Origin: Kappaphycus alvarezii
Lineage: Eukaryota > Rhodophyta > Florideophyceae > Gigartinales > Solieriaceae
DNA length: 64,000 nt
Direction of reading: 5' to 3'
NCBI GenBank assembly: GCA_002205965.3
Contig: NADL03000750.1
Span: forward strand, 1,860,001 to 1,924,000
Shown here in pieces: positions 1-11,694 of this stretch. Within the stretch, counting starts at the first letter, position 1. Every line of letters starts with the position of its first letter. The notes beneath the pieces were generated by a model. The model was not told where the DNA came from. It saw only the letters and a program-made list of their open reading frames with translations, and searched no databases. Both the position numbers and the translations under genes were made by a program.

Positions 1-613
1 TGAATGGCGCAATGTGAGTGTCAAACGACTCGCACGCTCAATGCTCCGATGCTTTGCGTGGGTTTTGTGCGGTATTTGACGAAATGGTTGCATGACGCGA
101 CCTGATTCATTGCCAACTACTCAAAAGATAATCAGGAAAGCAATGGCGCGGAATGCGAAATCTCGGCGGAGAAAACATCTCAAGCGAGGTAAACAATTCA
201 TGTGTGGGGGATTATGTGCATTGGAAGCGCTCAAGAAATGAGCGGCGGGAACGTTTGCCCACGGTTTGGCAAGGCATTTTTGACCTCAACTACCCCTCTC
301 GCAATACTACATCGACACGACACATTTGACAACGCTGCATTGGCGCTGCATTGATGCCATGTCCAACGTGCCAGGACGGCCCGTGCATTCACCAGCACAC
401 TGAACCGCTGCGGATTCGCATCGGTGAGAAGAGTTTTGGTCCTCACCACCTGTGTCTTTTTCTCACACTCTGCCCTCCATACTACTGCAAAGGACTTTTC
501 ATGACAGACCTGCTTTTCCCGTCAGCGATATTCGTGGACACCAGCGTTTGATACTCACTCGAGTGAGCACCAATTTTAGGATCCCCATCATTCGTTTTTC
601 CACAACCAATCTT
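1..613. other. No gene recognised
   Basis: Only short unconvincing reading frames are present, with no family motif. The stretch is the 3' flank of the PsbP-like gene, which ends at 614 on the minus strand. I see no repeat or RNA gene in it. Confidence 0.5.
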
Positions 614-1318
614 CTAGATGACGCGCAAACTCCTTACAACCCGCGTAGCCACTTCCTCCACCCCTCCCCACCCGTCCCTTGGTCCAGTCACAATGCACAC
701 AACAGCCTCATTCCCCGCGGCCACCCCTCTTGCCACTCCCACCCTCCTCACCACATCCCCATTCGGCTGTAATGTATCCGTCTGAAACCGAAACACCAGG
801 GCCCCATCTTCATCAAACGACGCCTCTTTCAATATCAGCTCCGAGCCCTCCTCTTCAATACGATCCTTTACCATATCGTAAGCAGCTGAAAACGCATCCG
901 CAGTCTGTTCCAATCGTAGCGCTTTCCTAGACACCGTGGCTGCAATTACCTCCTTTAGGTTGACTATCACCAGGGAACTTTTACGTTCAGAACGGAACCA
1001 GGTTTTCGGGTACTCAATCACAACGTTCAGAGGGTTGAACGTGAAAGTTTCAAACTGCTCAACGGCACCAGCAGCATTGCAAACTTGCGCCGTTGGATGA
1101 GCAGTTAACAAGACTGCAGCGAGAAGAAACGCACGGCGGGAGGGATTGCGCGGTATTTCAGCGTTGCGAGTGGAAATGGGTGGCGGATTTTTGAGCGAAC
1201 AAAATGGTCGATTGGACGGTTGCCGTATCAACGCATTTGTTGGAAGTGGAGAAGATAAAGTTGTTGCCCGTGCCGTTGCAGAGTAGTGGATGAACATTGG
1301 GAGCTTCGTTGTCCACAT
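614..1318 (-). CDS. PsbP-like thylakoid lumen protein
   Basis: Predicted PsbP-superfamily protein, a small lumenal factor associated with photosystem II assembly or oxygen evolution in plants, algae and cyanobacteria. The mature part begins around FETFTFNPLNVVIEYPKTWF and ends VRSLRV, the usual PsbP start (a P-x-x-W strand) and end (a short strand near S[LF]). The N-terminal third is Ser/Thr/Pro-rich and basic. It ends in a twin-arginine segment, SRRAFLLAAVLLTAHP followed by CNAA, as expected of a transit peptide plus Tat-type lumen signal. The start chosen is the Met before WTTKL, giving 234 residues. The Met seven residues later (MFIHYS) is an alternative, and the frame is open further upstream to 1498. 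Unlike its neighbours it is uninterrupted. The exact subfamily (PsbP, PPL or PPD) cannot be decided by eye. Confidence 0.7.
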   Translation of the reverse strand: MWTTKLPMFIHYSATARATTLSSPLPTNALIRQPSNRPFCSLKNPPPISTRNAEIPRNPSRRAFLLAAVLLTAHPTAQVCNAAGAVEQFETFTFNPLNVVIEYPKTWFRSERKSSLVIVNLKEVIAATVSRKALRLEQTADAFSAAYDMVKDRIEEEGSELILKEASFDEDGALVFRFQTDTLQPNGDVVRRVGVARGVAAGNEAVVCIVTGPRDGWGGVEEVATRVVRSLRVI

Positions 1319-1824
1319 ACCGCTGGGAATCCGTGGTGATAACGACTCGATTGGGGTTGGCGCAGCGGGAGGAGCAAGTGAGACGTGGTCCTGTAGACTT
1401 TTGTAACAGAGGCTTGACAACGTGTTGGCGGTTTTAATTGGCAGCGGAGGTGCTACTTTTTCAAAATTCGGAATCAAAAGAATAGAATGGACAGACACTT
1501 GCGTTCATCTCTTGAGCTGCGAAGAGCACGTACGTGTGCCTCTGTCATGAGTTATCGTCAAGACATGAGCTGTTATCGAGAACGGAGCCCTTCTCCGTAC
1601 GGACTTTTATTCCTTCAAGACACATGCGGATGAGCGGCATCCATCGATGAAGGCAATGCGGTTAACACGAGAGCTTGGTCTGAGTGACCCATGTTGCGTA
1701 GAGCACCTCGCGCTAATACCCATTACTGAACCGCACAAGAATAAAAGTACAATAGTCACGAAACCGTACATGCTGTCGGCGGTTGCTCTGGTGAACGCTA
1801 CTCTTTACTTCAGTACGCTTTTAG

Positions 1825-2519
1825 ATGCCCACTGCGGTGGTGGCATTGCGACCAGTTGGGGCAATATGCCTCGAAATGGGAGGTTTGTCTACATCTGGTT
1901 TATCTGTACCATTGCTCACTGATAACGGGTTGCTCAGGCGTGAAATAGACCTGAGGGATAAGTTGAAAACCTTGACATCGGACGTGGAAGCCATAGTGAA
2001 GTACTGTGAACTGCTTCACTTACAGGAAGGGCGAGGAAGGAACTCAGCGAGAGGTGGGGTAGGAACCGTGTTGAAAAAGATGGAAGAAAATGTTGCGAGC
2101 ATTTTGAAATGCCAATAAGGCTCGAGGGAAGAGTCTTATAACCGTTTGCAAGTGAGCGTGAGACACAGATTCGCGATCACCTGCAATGGAAAAGAGTGAC
2201 AAGAGCAGGTCAAAAAAGAATTGGATACGCATCCCGTCGAAAGAGCACGAGCATATGTTACGCGCTACCGTGCGGTTCGGGAAGATGCGTTTCCGGCAGC
2301 CAAGATGCTGTTGCAATTTGCAACAGCAGCACGTTACGAAGGTTGACTCCTAGAAACATATCGTCTATGAATTCTCTTCTAGCACAAAGCGCTTTACTCG
2401 CGGATTCCAAAGGATGCTCGCAGCACGCTTACGCGCTTCTATCCAACACTCTGGAGTCGACAATGTCCTCTGGCCTTCCCAACTATGAATGTGCTGTCGC
2501 TGTGGGTGGCGGGTAGCTT
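1825..2519 (+). CDS. Hypothetical protein, probably indel-disrupted
   Basis: I do not recognise this protein. The frame from 1825 to 2118 reads like real protein, with a charged helical run (RREIDLRDKLKTLTSDVEAI, then KKMEENVASILK). Helix-like sequence continues in other frames to about 2350, for example ERETQIRDHLQWKR and VERARAYVTRYRAVREDAF. Coherent sequence moving between frames matches the single-base losses seen in neighbouring conserved genes, so I treat it as one gene with unresolved exons or indels. Start and end are uncertain. The predicted product is hydrophilic and helical with no membrane segment. Confidence 0.3.
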
Positions 2520-3533
2520 GTTAGAATAGTTGTTCACAGGAAACACTGCTCAGTGTTGATATCAGATGTTGATATCAACATCATCACTCTCATCAGGAAG
2601 TATTCCATCTCTGGGCGTTTTTTCGACCATACTCGAGTTTCAAAAGTAGAAGAAACTCGGCAAGTATCCTGACGCAGTAGATACCGATAGAATACCCTTC
2701 CAACAAACTGGCGTCATATATCTCAACAGCCACCAAATATGTAAATGTTCACCGGGAATACTCACAACTACTGCAACTACTCCGATTCCTGGCACTATTC
2801 CTTGACAAAGATAATGGCTCTCCGATCGATGCCGGGCTTGTTTAAAGTGAGATAGAATCTCTCCAATCGCAAGAACAATCAGACACAGATTGAATTCCGA
2901 CAGACTCACCGACGCGTACTCGAGGGAAATTGACCCTGCTTGCGTCAGGTAAAAGATCTCAGAGAAAGAAATTTTCAGCGGCCACGCCTCATCGAGTCAC
3001 ACTCGGCAAGTACAACCAATCCCCACTTTGTCGTTGTGTCGAGGAGCGTAGGTTTATCGGTAGTTTGTAATCGAAACCCGGAGCGGTCGCTGCCGAGGTT
3101 AATTATGTAAGTATCAACAGTATCGAGGTGGCCCTTTGCCGTAGAATTTCAGTTTTCAACGCATAGAATACACTCCAGTACCTGCTAAGAGTCCCCTGTT
3201 TTACCTAATCACGCACGGGAATGATAAAGTTTAGACTGCTAAGGACCTCTTTGGTTCACATACGACCCCAGTCAAACGAGGGAAAGTCGCTTCCTGCCGG
3301 ACCATGAGATGCAAATCTTTGGAAACAAACCGGAAACCACTACCGCAATATACCGTACCTCTGGAGAACACCCTTTAATGTGAAGCAATCCAGCGGCAAG
3401 GTTGCGTAAAATCGAATCCTGCGCATGAATACCAGTCAAACAAGCGGTGATTAAAACATTCTAAGCCGAAACTAAGACTTGAGGACTTCAATGTGAGCAC
3501 AATATCAGGAGAGGAGGGGGTCAGGCAAGGAAA
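2520..3533. other. No gene recognised
   Basis: About 1 kb between an unknown plus-strand gene and the BCS1-like minus-strand gene. It contains only short frames without motifs. A local TGTTGATATCA duplication lies near 2553-2580. Nothing else stands out. Confidence 0.4.
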
Positions 3534-5110
3534 TTAAATATACAACGGATTTCTGGAGAATCCGCCCTTTGGATAGAATTCGGCAAAAAACTTGGGTAGC
3601 ATATCCACGCATGCTTCGGCGCCAAGTTTGCGAGTGTAAATGAAATGCTGCTGCAGTGTAGCAATAGACCTCGCTTCCTGTTCCTGGCGGCCCAGGACTG
3701 CATCAGCAAATCGTTCTGCAAGCTTTCTTGGCGCGTTTTCGTAAAAGCTGAGAAACAGATCGCACATTTGCTTATGGTTGGGATGTACAAACTCAAACTG
3801 TCGATCCACCCGACCTCCTCGGATTAACGCCCTGTCCAGTTTCTCAATGTGATTCGTTGTGAGAATCGTTACGATGCCATCCACTGATATCAGTCCATCT
3901 AGAGCGTTCAACATGCCTGAGAATGTCAACGCCGTGGCAGTCTCGCTCTTTCGGTCCTCGTTGAACAGGACATCTACGTCTTCAAGAACGAGTAGTGCCC
4001 TCCTAGGCAAGGATGCCAACGCGTCCTGAAGGACTTGATTGCTGAAATCACCGGCTGTCATGCTCAAAAGCACGCATTCAGTCGGAACATTCCTGCAATC
4101 ATTCGAATCGTTGAAGTCTTTCCACATCCCGGCGGCCCATGGAAAAGATAACTTCTCCGGTGTGGTAAACCATGGGCTTCATACCATACTTTGGTGTCCT
4201 TGGCAACAAAATCCTTCATGTCCCTAACGATGGATTCCAGTTGACCGTCTGGCAAAATTACACTCTTGGCAAGGCGGGACCTCTTGTATCCTTGGTTGGA
4301 CCAGTCTCCACATCCATTACCGTTTGTTTTAAACCTGAACAAAGTGAACCGACCCGGCCTAGGCAATGTTTTAGCCTGCTCACGGTCGGTGCGCCACTTG
4401 AGTGCGACAGAGCAAAATTCCTTGAGGTCATAGGGGTCCGTGCCGGCAAGGATGAGAGTTCGAAATACTTCTACAGAATATTATTAGACACAGGCAGACC
4501 GTAGCCCCAATGATGCATATATACAACCTTTTCGCCCATCGGAACCTTTGCAAATCCGAGCCCCATTTGGTAACGCTGGACAGGAGGTTCTGATTTCTTC
4601 CGAAGGGAACCAACACTTGCAGTGACCTCGAGGACGACTTCTTTTTCTCGCCGTCCTCATCCTCGTCATCGGCAAAGTCAATTTCAGATTCGTCACTATC
4701 ACTGTCCGACTCTGAATCAGTCATTCCGTAGAGATCGTAGCGATCAACAGGACAGTTCCACAAAGTACTGAGCTTGCCAGCTCCCTCCCTCTCTGGAACA
4801 TTGACACCACCATATCCTTTGATCATCTTCAGTTTGTCTTGTGATTGGTTGGGAGAAGTATCTGGCTGTGAAGATGAGTCTGAATTGTCACCAAGGGTGT
4901 TGAGGTCGGCGTCAATATCTACAGCATAATGGCAGAGTATTGCAGCAGGGCGTTATACAAACTGGAGGAGCCATTCGGGACTTCGAGCAAAGCCATGTTA
5001 TCATGATCTAAGCCTACCTGCTCAGCGACAGCGCGCGGGAACAGCTTTTCACGATCGAAAATGCAAAGCTCTCCAGAATGCTCCTGAGGAGCTTGTTTGT
5101 TGGGTGACAT
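3534..5110 (-). CDS. BCS1-like AAA ATPase
   Basis: AAA ATPase of the BCS1 branch. Mitochondrial BCS1 inserts the Rieske protein into complex III; plant and fungal paralogues have other roles. The N-terminal half holds an acidic Asp/Glu/Ser stretch. The ATPase core has PHRRSYLFHGPPGCGKTS (Walker A), LLVLEDVDVLF (Walker B), TILTTNHIEKLD (sensor 1) and ALIRGGRVDRQFEF (arginine finger region), in the order and spacing of BCS1. The protein appears in three frames joined by four single missing bases: near 4919, at an A-run near 4645, near 4480, and at the A-run 4066-4069 (plus strand). The span is 1577 bases; adding four gives exactly 527 codons. No premature stop occurs in the correct frames. I read it as an intact gene with sequence indels. 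Start: Met before SPNKQAP. Confidence 0.75.
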
Positions 5111-5966
5111 TTTTGGTTGACGGCGTTGCCGTCCTCGGGAAAGGGGGTCCGCGGGTATTGTGAAGGAAGAAGGAAGCGTAGGAAGAGGGTAGTCAAGGGG
5201 AAAAATAGTGTAGAGAAGTAAAGTGCAGTGGGTTTAGGGAAAAGTGTTCGAGCGGGGCGAAAGACCTTTAAGAAGAAGTTGATTGTAAGTCAAGAGTGGA
5301 GGGCAAGGTTTATACAGGATTTTTGTGACATAATCACGGTGGTTGAAATGCGGTGGGCGTAGAGACGTTGGTATGCATGGTTGGAAGAGGCCCTTGGGTG
5401 GTCAAGTTAGGCAGTGAATACCAGGGGTTGGGGACAAGTCTGCGCTGGGTCGTCAAGCGGGGGGGGGGGGGGGGATATTGCCAGGACCTGGCAGGCAGTG
5501 TCATTGCGAGCCATGATTGCTCACGGTGAGACTGGAAAATTATACAAACCATAATTTGTTCATACAACTGCACAGCCATATTGGAACACAAATTGTTATC
5601 AAGTCGGGTAAGTGCTTTGAAATGCTTTTGACATTGGCCACTCACAGACGAGATGAACATTGATATCGCTCCCTCCGCCGACCATGCCACCTTTCCAACT
5701 CAGCAGAGGCGATCCAACCTTTACAATTTCCACAAACAGTGCACATACGCTACTAGAAAGAGAAACAAGTTGGTAAACTCGTGCAATTTTATGCAACACT
5801 CAATGCGCTTCAATTAATGAATGCAACTTTAATCAATTAAACCCAGCAAGACACCACACCAGCCGCTTTGGTTTGAATCTACCAACTAACTGCTCTCCTC
5901 CCTGTAATAGTCAAATTGGCAACGAAGCACACAATGCAAACTCCTTTTAAACACCGCTGCACTCAT
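5111..5966. other. Intergenic, contains G16 homopolymer
   Basis: No family recognised. A run of 16 G residues occupies 5459-5474, beside CCAGG repeats. Minus-strand frames around 5600-5800 could be the 3' part of an unrecognised gene but show no motif. Confidence 0.4.
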
Positions 5967-6900
5967 CTACCGACCAAGTAACTGAAACAACGCAACAGCT
6001 CCAGCTACACTAACATTCAAAGAGTCAACCGGCTCTTGCTCCAAATCTAAATCATCACTCATTACTGCCCCCGTCCCACCAATTCGCGCCAAATCACACT
6101 CCTCTTTCACCAGTTTCCTCATCCCATGGCCTTCACTCCCCATCACCAGCAATGTCGGACAATCCAACTCAACCTCCCTCAAACTTACAGCTTCTTTCCC
6201 CAACGCCGTCCCAACTACCCGCCACCCATCCTCCCTTGCTGTCCTCAAAAACCTCGGCATGCTATTCACACCCCACAATTTCATCACCTCCACAGCCCCC
6301 GCCGACGCCTTGCTCACCACAGGACTCAACCGGCATGAATTCCGCCGACACGCAATAACACCATCCGCCCCTAAAAAGTGTGCACTCCTCAATAGAGCCC
6401 CCATATTCTGCGGATCACTAACCTCATCCAGCACCAAATAACAAAAAGGAAAACCCCTCTCATTCACACTCCCTTTCTCCACCCTGGGTAAACCCTTCAA
6501 CTCGTCATACTCAATCGTCCCCGCCTGTAAAACCAACCCCTGATGCGGTCGATTCCCGCTCAACGCATTCAACTCACCTTTAGACAACCGCACCACATCC
6601 AACCCCATTCCCGCCGCTGTCATCATCACCTTATCATACGCCATTTCATTCTCCATCTTCTTACCTACTCCTCCCCCCTCCCGCCTCTCCTGTACAAACA
6701 GCCTTACAAACTTTCCCCTCCTTCCCGTCACCAACGCCAGCAACACGGATTAATACCATACACCAAGTCATCTTCTGTCGCCGCCGCGCACGTTGTACCA
6801 CAGACGGCTCCTTTGCATCCCTCTCTACCCTTCTCTCCTCCCTGTAGGTATCACCCCATTCACGCACGCCACCAAACCTTCTCGCTTCCCTTCCACCCAC
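5967..6900 (-). CDS. SpoU/TrmH-family rRNA 2'-O-methyltransferase (MRM1-like)
   Basis: Organellar-type SpoU methyltransferase, which methylates the ribose of a guanosine in large-subunit rRNA (MRM1 in mitochondria; RlmB-like). Visible motifs: YGINP followed by LLALV (substrate-binding domain start), LNALSGNRPHQGLVLQAG, LVLDEVSDPQNMGALLRSA (motif 1, with the family N and R), VMGSEGHGMRKL (motif 2), and PVDSLNVSVAGAVALFQLL (motif 3, the AdoMet-binding knot). The C-terminal 259 codons are open. Two single-base losses lie upstream, near 6746 (between P and L of the YGINP junction) and near 6763. Adding them makes 5967-6900 exactly 312 codons. The N-terminus probably continues in a basic Gly/Arg-rich frame toward 7393, so the start is not fixed. 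Confidence 0.75.
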
Positions 6901-8868
6901 TCACCTCCCGGCATCCCATCATCCTCCCACTCCCTGCGTTCTCCCTCCCGCTCCCTCCGCTCGTTTGCACGCCTCCAAACATCATCCCTCCCACCCCTAT
7001 CCCCCCACCTATTCCGTCTCTATCCTGCCCTCGCGTCATAGAATCCTCTCTCCCTCGACCATCCCTCGGATATCTAGACCGCCCCCTTTCCTCCCACCTG
7101 ACACGCGGCGTGGAATACAATCGATCAGCATGATCCAGGTCCCATGCCCCGCGCCCCGAACTGCCACCCGAAGAACGATGACTGCCGTTCACAGCGCAGA
7201 GCCATTGCTGGTATATCGAGGACGAAAGAGACGGAAAAGTGGGGCCGTGTTTGTACAAAGGCCATTGATGCTGTAGATGTGGCCAAAGTTCAGCTCTGTT
7301 GCACGGCGGGCAACGCACTCCGTGACGGTGCGTGGAGATGAAAGGGGAATGAGGTGGTTCTTGGCGGTCTGAGATGGTTTTGTTGTCGAGCACAGGGCTG
7401 CGGTGCCGTGACTAAATCTCGGTGTGCTCTCGCTAAAGAAGAGAGCGACGGCGGGAACGGTTGGACGGTCTCATACCGTAGCCCCACTCCAGTACTACTG
7501 GTCTACAGTATACCGTACAGTAGTACAACTCTCGGCTGCCTGTTTTGAGACACTTCCTAATAGTACAGTATAGTACAGTACTGTCCAAGACGGTATAGTG
7601 TACTGTACACGTTCTGTAAGTGCTGTACCTCACGTTTCATTGCAAAGGCCCTACAATTTGAGATGATCGCTATTAATCGGCATCACCATTGTCATGCTTT
7701 GCCCGCCGCATCCCGCGCCCGTCTACCGCAAATCCCGCAGTTGCGCCACTTGAATCCAAAGCCCGAAGGGCGATCATTTTCCCTGTTAAACCCCATCTGC
7801 CCACCTTGTAAATCGTAGCCCTAACCGACCAGAATCAGAATGCAACTCTCCGGGGCAGGTGCAAAAAGTCTTGATGTGAGGAGTGTATCGCAGAGGCTCT
7901 ACACAAACAGGCGCTATTTCCTGCGGGGGCGCTTGATTTTTTTCGAAATTGGAACGGCGAAGTGGGGTAATGAATAGGGGAGGCATGTAGAGCGACCGCA
8001 AGTGTGTTGTGGAGGGCGGGTGTTTAGTTTGTGACTGTTACATTGGTTGGATGTCGTATTACTGATGGGTGGTGCCAGGCTACAACATCTCTTGTGGAAA
8101 TTTCTGTAATCTTCAGGTGACCCTGCAACAATCGTCATCGCTGTTTACTCAAGTCCACATTGCCAAGCACCACCTGTGACTGAACGTTACCCAGGGATGG
8201 ATTGCGAGTAGGATTGCAATGCAATCCACCTCAACCGGATAATCCTGCCTGATAGCTGGACTCGATATCATACTACTTAGAATCAGGTACTAAAACCTTC
8301 CAGAAACCATTGCCATCTTCATATGACATATGCACCCTGGCAGTTTGCCGGATCATTCCTAACGGTTTCTATATTCAGCCCGTCTTACGAGATTCGTATT
8401 GCCAAATCCAAGATGCGCTGGCATACCAACCAAACTATTGCAGCGTGATGGCGTGTCTATATTCTGCGGAGCAAAATACTCGATGTCTCGTGTTCCCGCG
8501 AGATGAGGCGCGTCAGGGTACTTCCGCAGAAGTAAACTAGCTGGGCAGATGTTCGATCGACTAGGGGCAACAAAGAGCAGAGGGGTGATTAAAAATAGAA
8601 AACGTACTTCACGCGGGCAACCCAGCCGGCCAAATCTGTGTGACTGGTATACAAGAGCATATTCATGCGACTAGCGAGCAACAGAAGGCAGCCAAATTTG
8701 TTGATGAAGACTAGGTGGGCAGACCGCTTCGCAGCCAAAGCCTCACACACCTTCACAGTTTACATCTCTGTTAGACAAACGCATCCCGAAACTCCTGCCC
8801 GTATGACGTTTGATATACCCGACCGCACAATTTGGAAAAAATGCCATCCTTGCAGGAACCTGTCATCG
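6901..8868. other. Intergenic with possible 5' end of the methyltransferase gene
   Basis: 6901-7393 may hold the N-terminal extension of the methyltransferase in a Gly/Arg-rich minus frame. A GTAC-palindrome cluster lies at 7486-7630. From there to 8868 I see no recognisable gene. Confidence 0.35.
7486..7630. repeat. GTACAGTA/TACTGTAC palindrome cluster
   Basis: Several overlapping copies of TACAGTA, GTACAGT and TACTGTAC occur within 145 bases, including TAGTACAGTATAGTACAGTA and GTGTACTGTACAC. The same motif family recurs in other intergenic regions and in the inverted repeats of the 44.5-46.6 kb element. Confidence 0.8.
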
Positions 8869-9340
8869 CAGTATACACGATTCTGTCCTACACCGATTCC
8901 CGTTCAGCGACACCATCTTCTACACTATTCACAGGCCAACTTTTGATCCGCCTACTGCCCCACTATCTTCGTCGGGAGCGGCTCTAGTGATGGAGATGAT
9001 AACGCGACACCAGGCGAAAATCCATTTCCGACCGCACCCCTTGCAACCTCCGCGTGCAATATCTTACTTCACATACATCTTATGAGATTGACATCGCTGC
9101 ATCTCAGTACACACGATTCCGTCCCGCATCAACTTCTCGTTCGGCGCCACAATCTTCTACGCAATTCACAGGCCAGACTTTGAGCCGCTTACTGCCCTGC
9201 TATCTTCTTCGCAAGCGGCACTAGAACGGAGATGATACCGCGACACTAGAGGCGGTCCATTCTTGACCGCAACCTTAGCAACCTCCGCATGCAATATCTT
9301 AACTTCACCTACATCACATGAGGTTAAGACATCAGCAACG
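8869..9340. repeat. Tandem duplication, period 236 bp
   Basis: The segment starting CAGTATACACGATTCTGTCC at 8869 is repeated in direct orientation from 9105 (CAGTACACACGATTCCGTCC). Both copies run about 230 bases, through CTTCTAC, ATTCACAGGCCA, GGAGATGATA.CGCGACAC and GCAATATCTTA. They differ at many points. The 9105 copy contains the coding 3' end of the Exo84-like gene; the 8869 copy lies beyond its stop and is decayed. Confidence 0.85.
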
Positions 9341-11540
9341 CGATCCAGCGATGGAATTCTCGAATATTTCTCATGCAAGCACAGCATTGTGTTCCCGATC
9401 ATTGAAAACGTCTCCCATATCCCTTCTTGCACTGTGTTTGTGCTCAAAGTGTCATTCTCCGCCTCTGCCTTGCTACCCATCTCGAGCAAGTTCGTGCAGT
9501 ACTCCATGGCAAGCCGCACCAGTAAGTTGCCGGTCAGCGTATCAGTCTCAGCATCTAGATTCATCAGGGCTCCCTCCAGTCCCTTACATAAAATATTCAA
9601 TTCATCACAAATGGCCTTTCCAGACTGATACGGCCCTTCATTCCAATTCCCGGGGATGGCAGAGGCATATACCCTCGCCCTCTCCATCAACTGCCGTTCG
9701 GCGTCGCGAATCGGCCCATCAAGCTCTTTCCTCAGATGTGTTGTGATTCTGGTCCAAAAGCGCTGCTAAACTCTCCCCATTCCTCTGAAACCCTCCATCT
9801 TGATACTCTCTCCTGTACCGTGCTGCCTCAATAGTCGCCAAAATCTTCATTGGGTCTGCCCTCCTCATCTTCGTCAAAATTGGCGAGACAACTTCCCATA
9901 CACCTTCTCACACATATCCACTACCCACGCTACAAAAAAAGAAGAATTCGGCAGACCACCATCCGAAATCCTCGTGTATACGCGTACGTCTGCTGGAACA
10001 TATCAAGTGTTCGATCTAATACCACAGTTACCGTCCTCGGCATCACTTCCACTCCCGCCCCAGTCATCTCTTCCAAAATTTCTACCAACTCAGTTTCAGC
10101 TGCATTCAAAACTACCTCTCGCGCATGTTCAGCCATACCAACTCTGGCAAGTAGTGGTGAATAAATTGCCGCTGTCTCAGCCCCACCTCTAGTGCAAAAT
10201 TCCCCAATTTCTTTGACCAACCTCTCCACAATTGCCTCAAACTTGCCCATGGTCCTGGGTGATGCGCTCTCGCTAATTCCATCGTCGTTCAGTTTCTCTA
10301 CTGCCGCCACACCCTCCTCAAACCTCTTCTCTGCGACCATTGCTTCCACATCCCAAACCCTCTCCGTCCACTGCAACTCCAAAAATACCCTCTCCGCCTC
10401 AACCCTATCGCCCGTCTCCATCCCCTCCTCCTTATCGCCGTACAGCAAACCCTCAAACCTGGGGTCCCTAGTGGACGGTAACGCCCTCGCCACTCCTCCA
10501 GCAACCTCGACTCGCTCTTTTACCTCCGCCAAGCCAAATCCAGCTCACCAACCTGCATAGCGACAATCCTTGCAAGCTGCTGAGCCGCAGTGACACTCCT
10601 CTCCTTAACAGCAGCCTCCGACAAGGCAACAGCTTTCAAAATCTGTCTCTCATGCATACTCTGAAATTCATTTTCCGGGTCATAAGTACGTTTCCACAAG
10701 GAACTCCTCTTCCGAAACGTTGAAGTGGAACTCATACTTGCTGGTGGGCTACTCATCTCGGCACGAGAAGCAAAACCAAAAGGTGTATCGGCAGGACCAG
10801 ACCTCATCCCAGGGCCATCGTCATCTCTCATACCAACGGCTATGGGGCCAGCTCTAGGTCTATCCTCTCGTGCCTCGAGCCTTGAAATCTCTATTGGGAC
10901 ATCATCATTCAAAAAAGGGTCCTTACTAGCATGAGTGCTAGGCAGTGATGAAAAGGAATCGTCATTGCGCACGGGAGCAGGTTCTGTTGTTTGCTCGACG
11001 GTTTTCTCTGCTCGAGTGTGATGAACCAAAGGCCTATCCCTGGAAAGCTTTAGCTTATCCGGGGTGAGACGGCCACGATGGAAGGACCGAAGGGCTTTTG
11101 CCGAGAAGATTCCAATAAAGGACGATTATGACGATTCTCGTAATCGAGACTGCGGTTACGGAAGACACGAGGTTGACGAGGATGAGAGGAGGATTTGGGT
11201 GGCAAGGGATGAGAGGGCTTGCGAGTGGGGAGAGCAGAGGAGGTGGAAGCGGTAGATGTGTTGCGGATGATGGGTGGGTTGGGGGGGAGTGGGAAGGGGT
11301 TGAAGTTTTGGGGGTGGAGGAAGAAGGGGTTCGGTTATGGGGGAGGGAATTGGACTGGTGAAGAGCGGGCGGAAGAGGAGAGGGGAGTGGGGAAGGAAGA
11401 GGGGGATGAATTAGTGTTGTAGTTGTAGTTGTTGTAGTGGTGTTAGTGGTGGTTGGAGAGAAAGAGAGATGGGGAAGATGAGGATGGTCATGTCGACGAG
11501 AGCGGCGTAGGCCGAGACGTTCGCGCATGGAACGAAGCAT
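9166..11540 (-). CDS. Large helical protein, possible Exo84-like tethering subunit
   Basis: A long minus-strand gene read in several frames. The N-terminus (start MLRSMRERLGLRRSRR) is followed by a Pro/Thr/Ser-rich disordered part, then a segment around YDPENEFQSMHERQILKAVA, then helical sequence with WTERVWDVEAMVAEKRFEEG and VAAVEKL, a helical middle with MPRTVTVVLDRTLDMFQ, and a helical C-terminus with EYCTNLLEMG and SRIPSLDRVADVL. The element 'W(D)..(V)..(A)..RFEEGVA..(E)KL' resembles the Exo84/CATCHR tethering family, and total length would be about 790 residues. The match is by pattern only, so Exo84 is a suggestion. Frame changes match the single-base losses in neighbouring genes. The 3' end has been duplicated downstream. 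Confidence 0.45.
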
Positions 11541-11694
11541 AGTGTGAATGTAACAGGAAGGGATAAGGGAAAGATGCGGAGGAGAAGGATGGCGAGGGGC
11601 GGATCAAAAGCAATTGCCGCTTGGGTTGCTTTCGTTTCGCCGAACCGAACGTCGTCGATTCGGTCGGTAGGTTGGTACTGCTAAGCACTCATCT

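Noticed and set aside
614-930. Plus-strand proline/serine-rich frames over the PsbP-like gene
   Set aside because: They are antisense shadows of a conserved coding sequence. The same applies to plus frames over the methyltransferase and dehydratase genes.
4450-4530. A GT-AG intron in the BCS1-like gene around 4452-4529
   Set aside because: Splicing there leads into a stop. A different frame reads through the whole interval as good protein (GFAKVPMGEKVVYMHHWGYG) and needs only one missing base.
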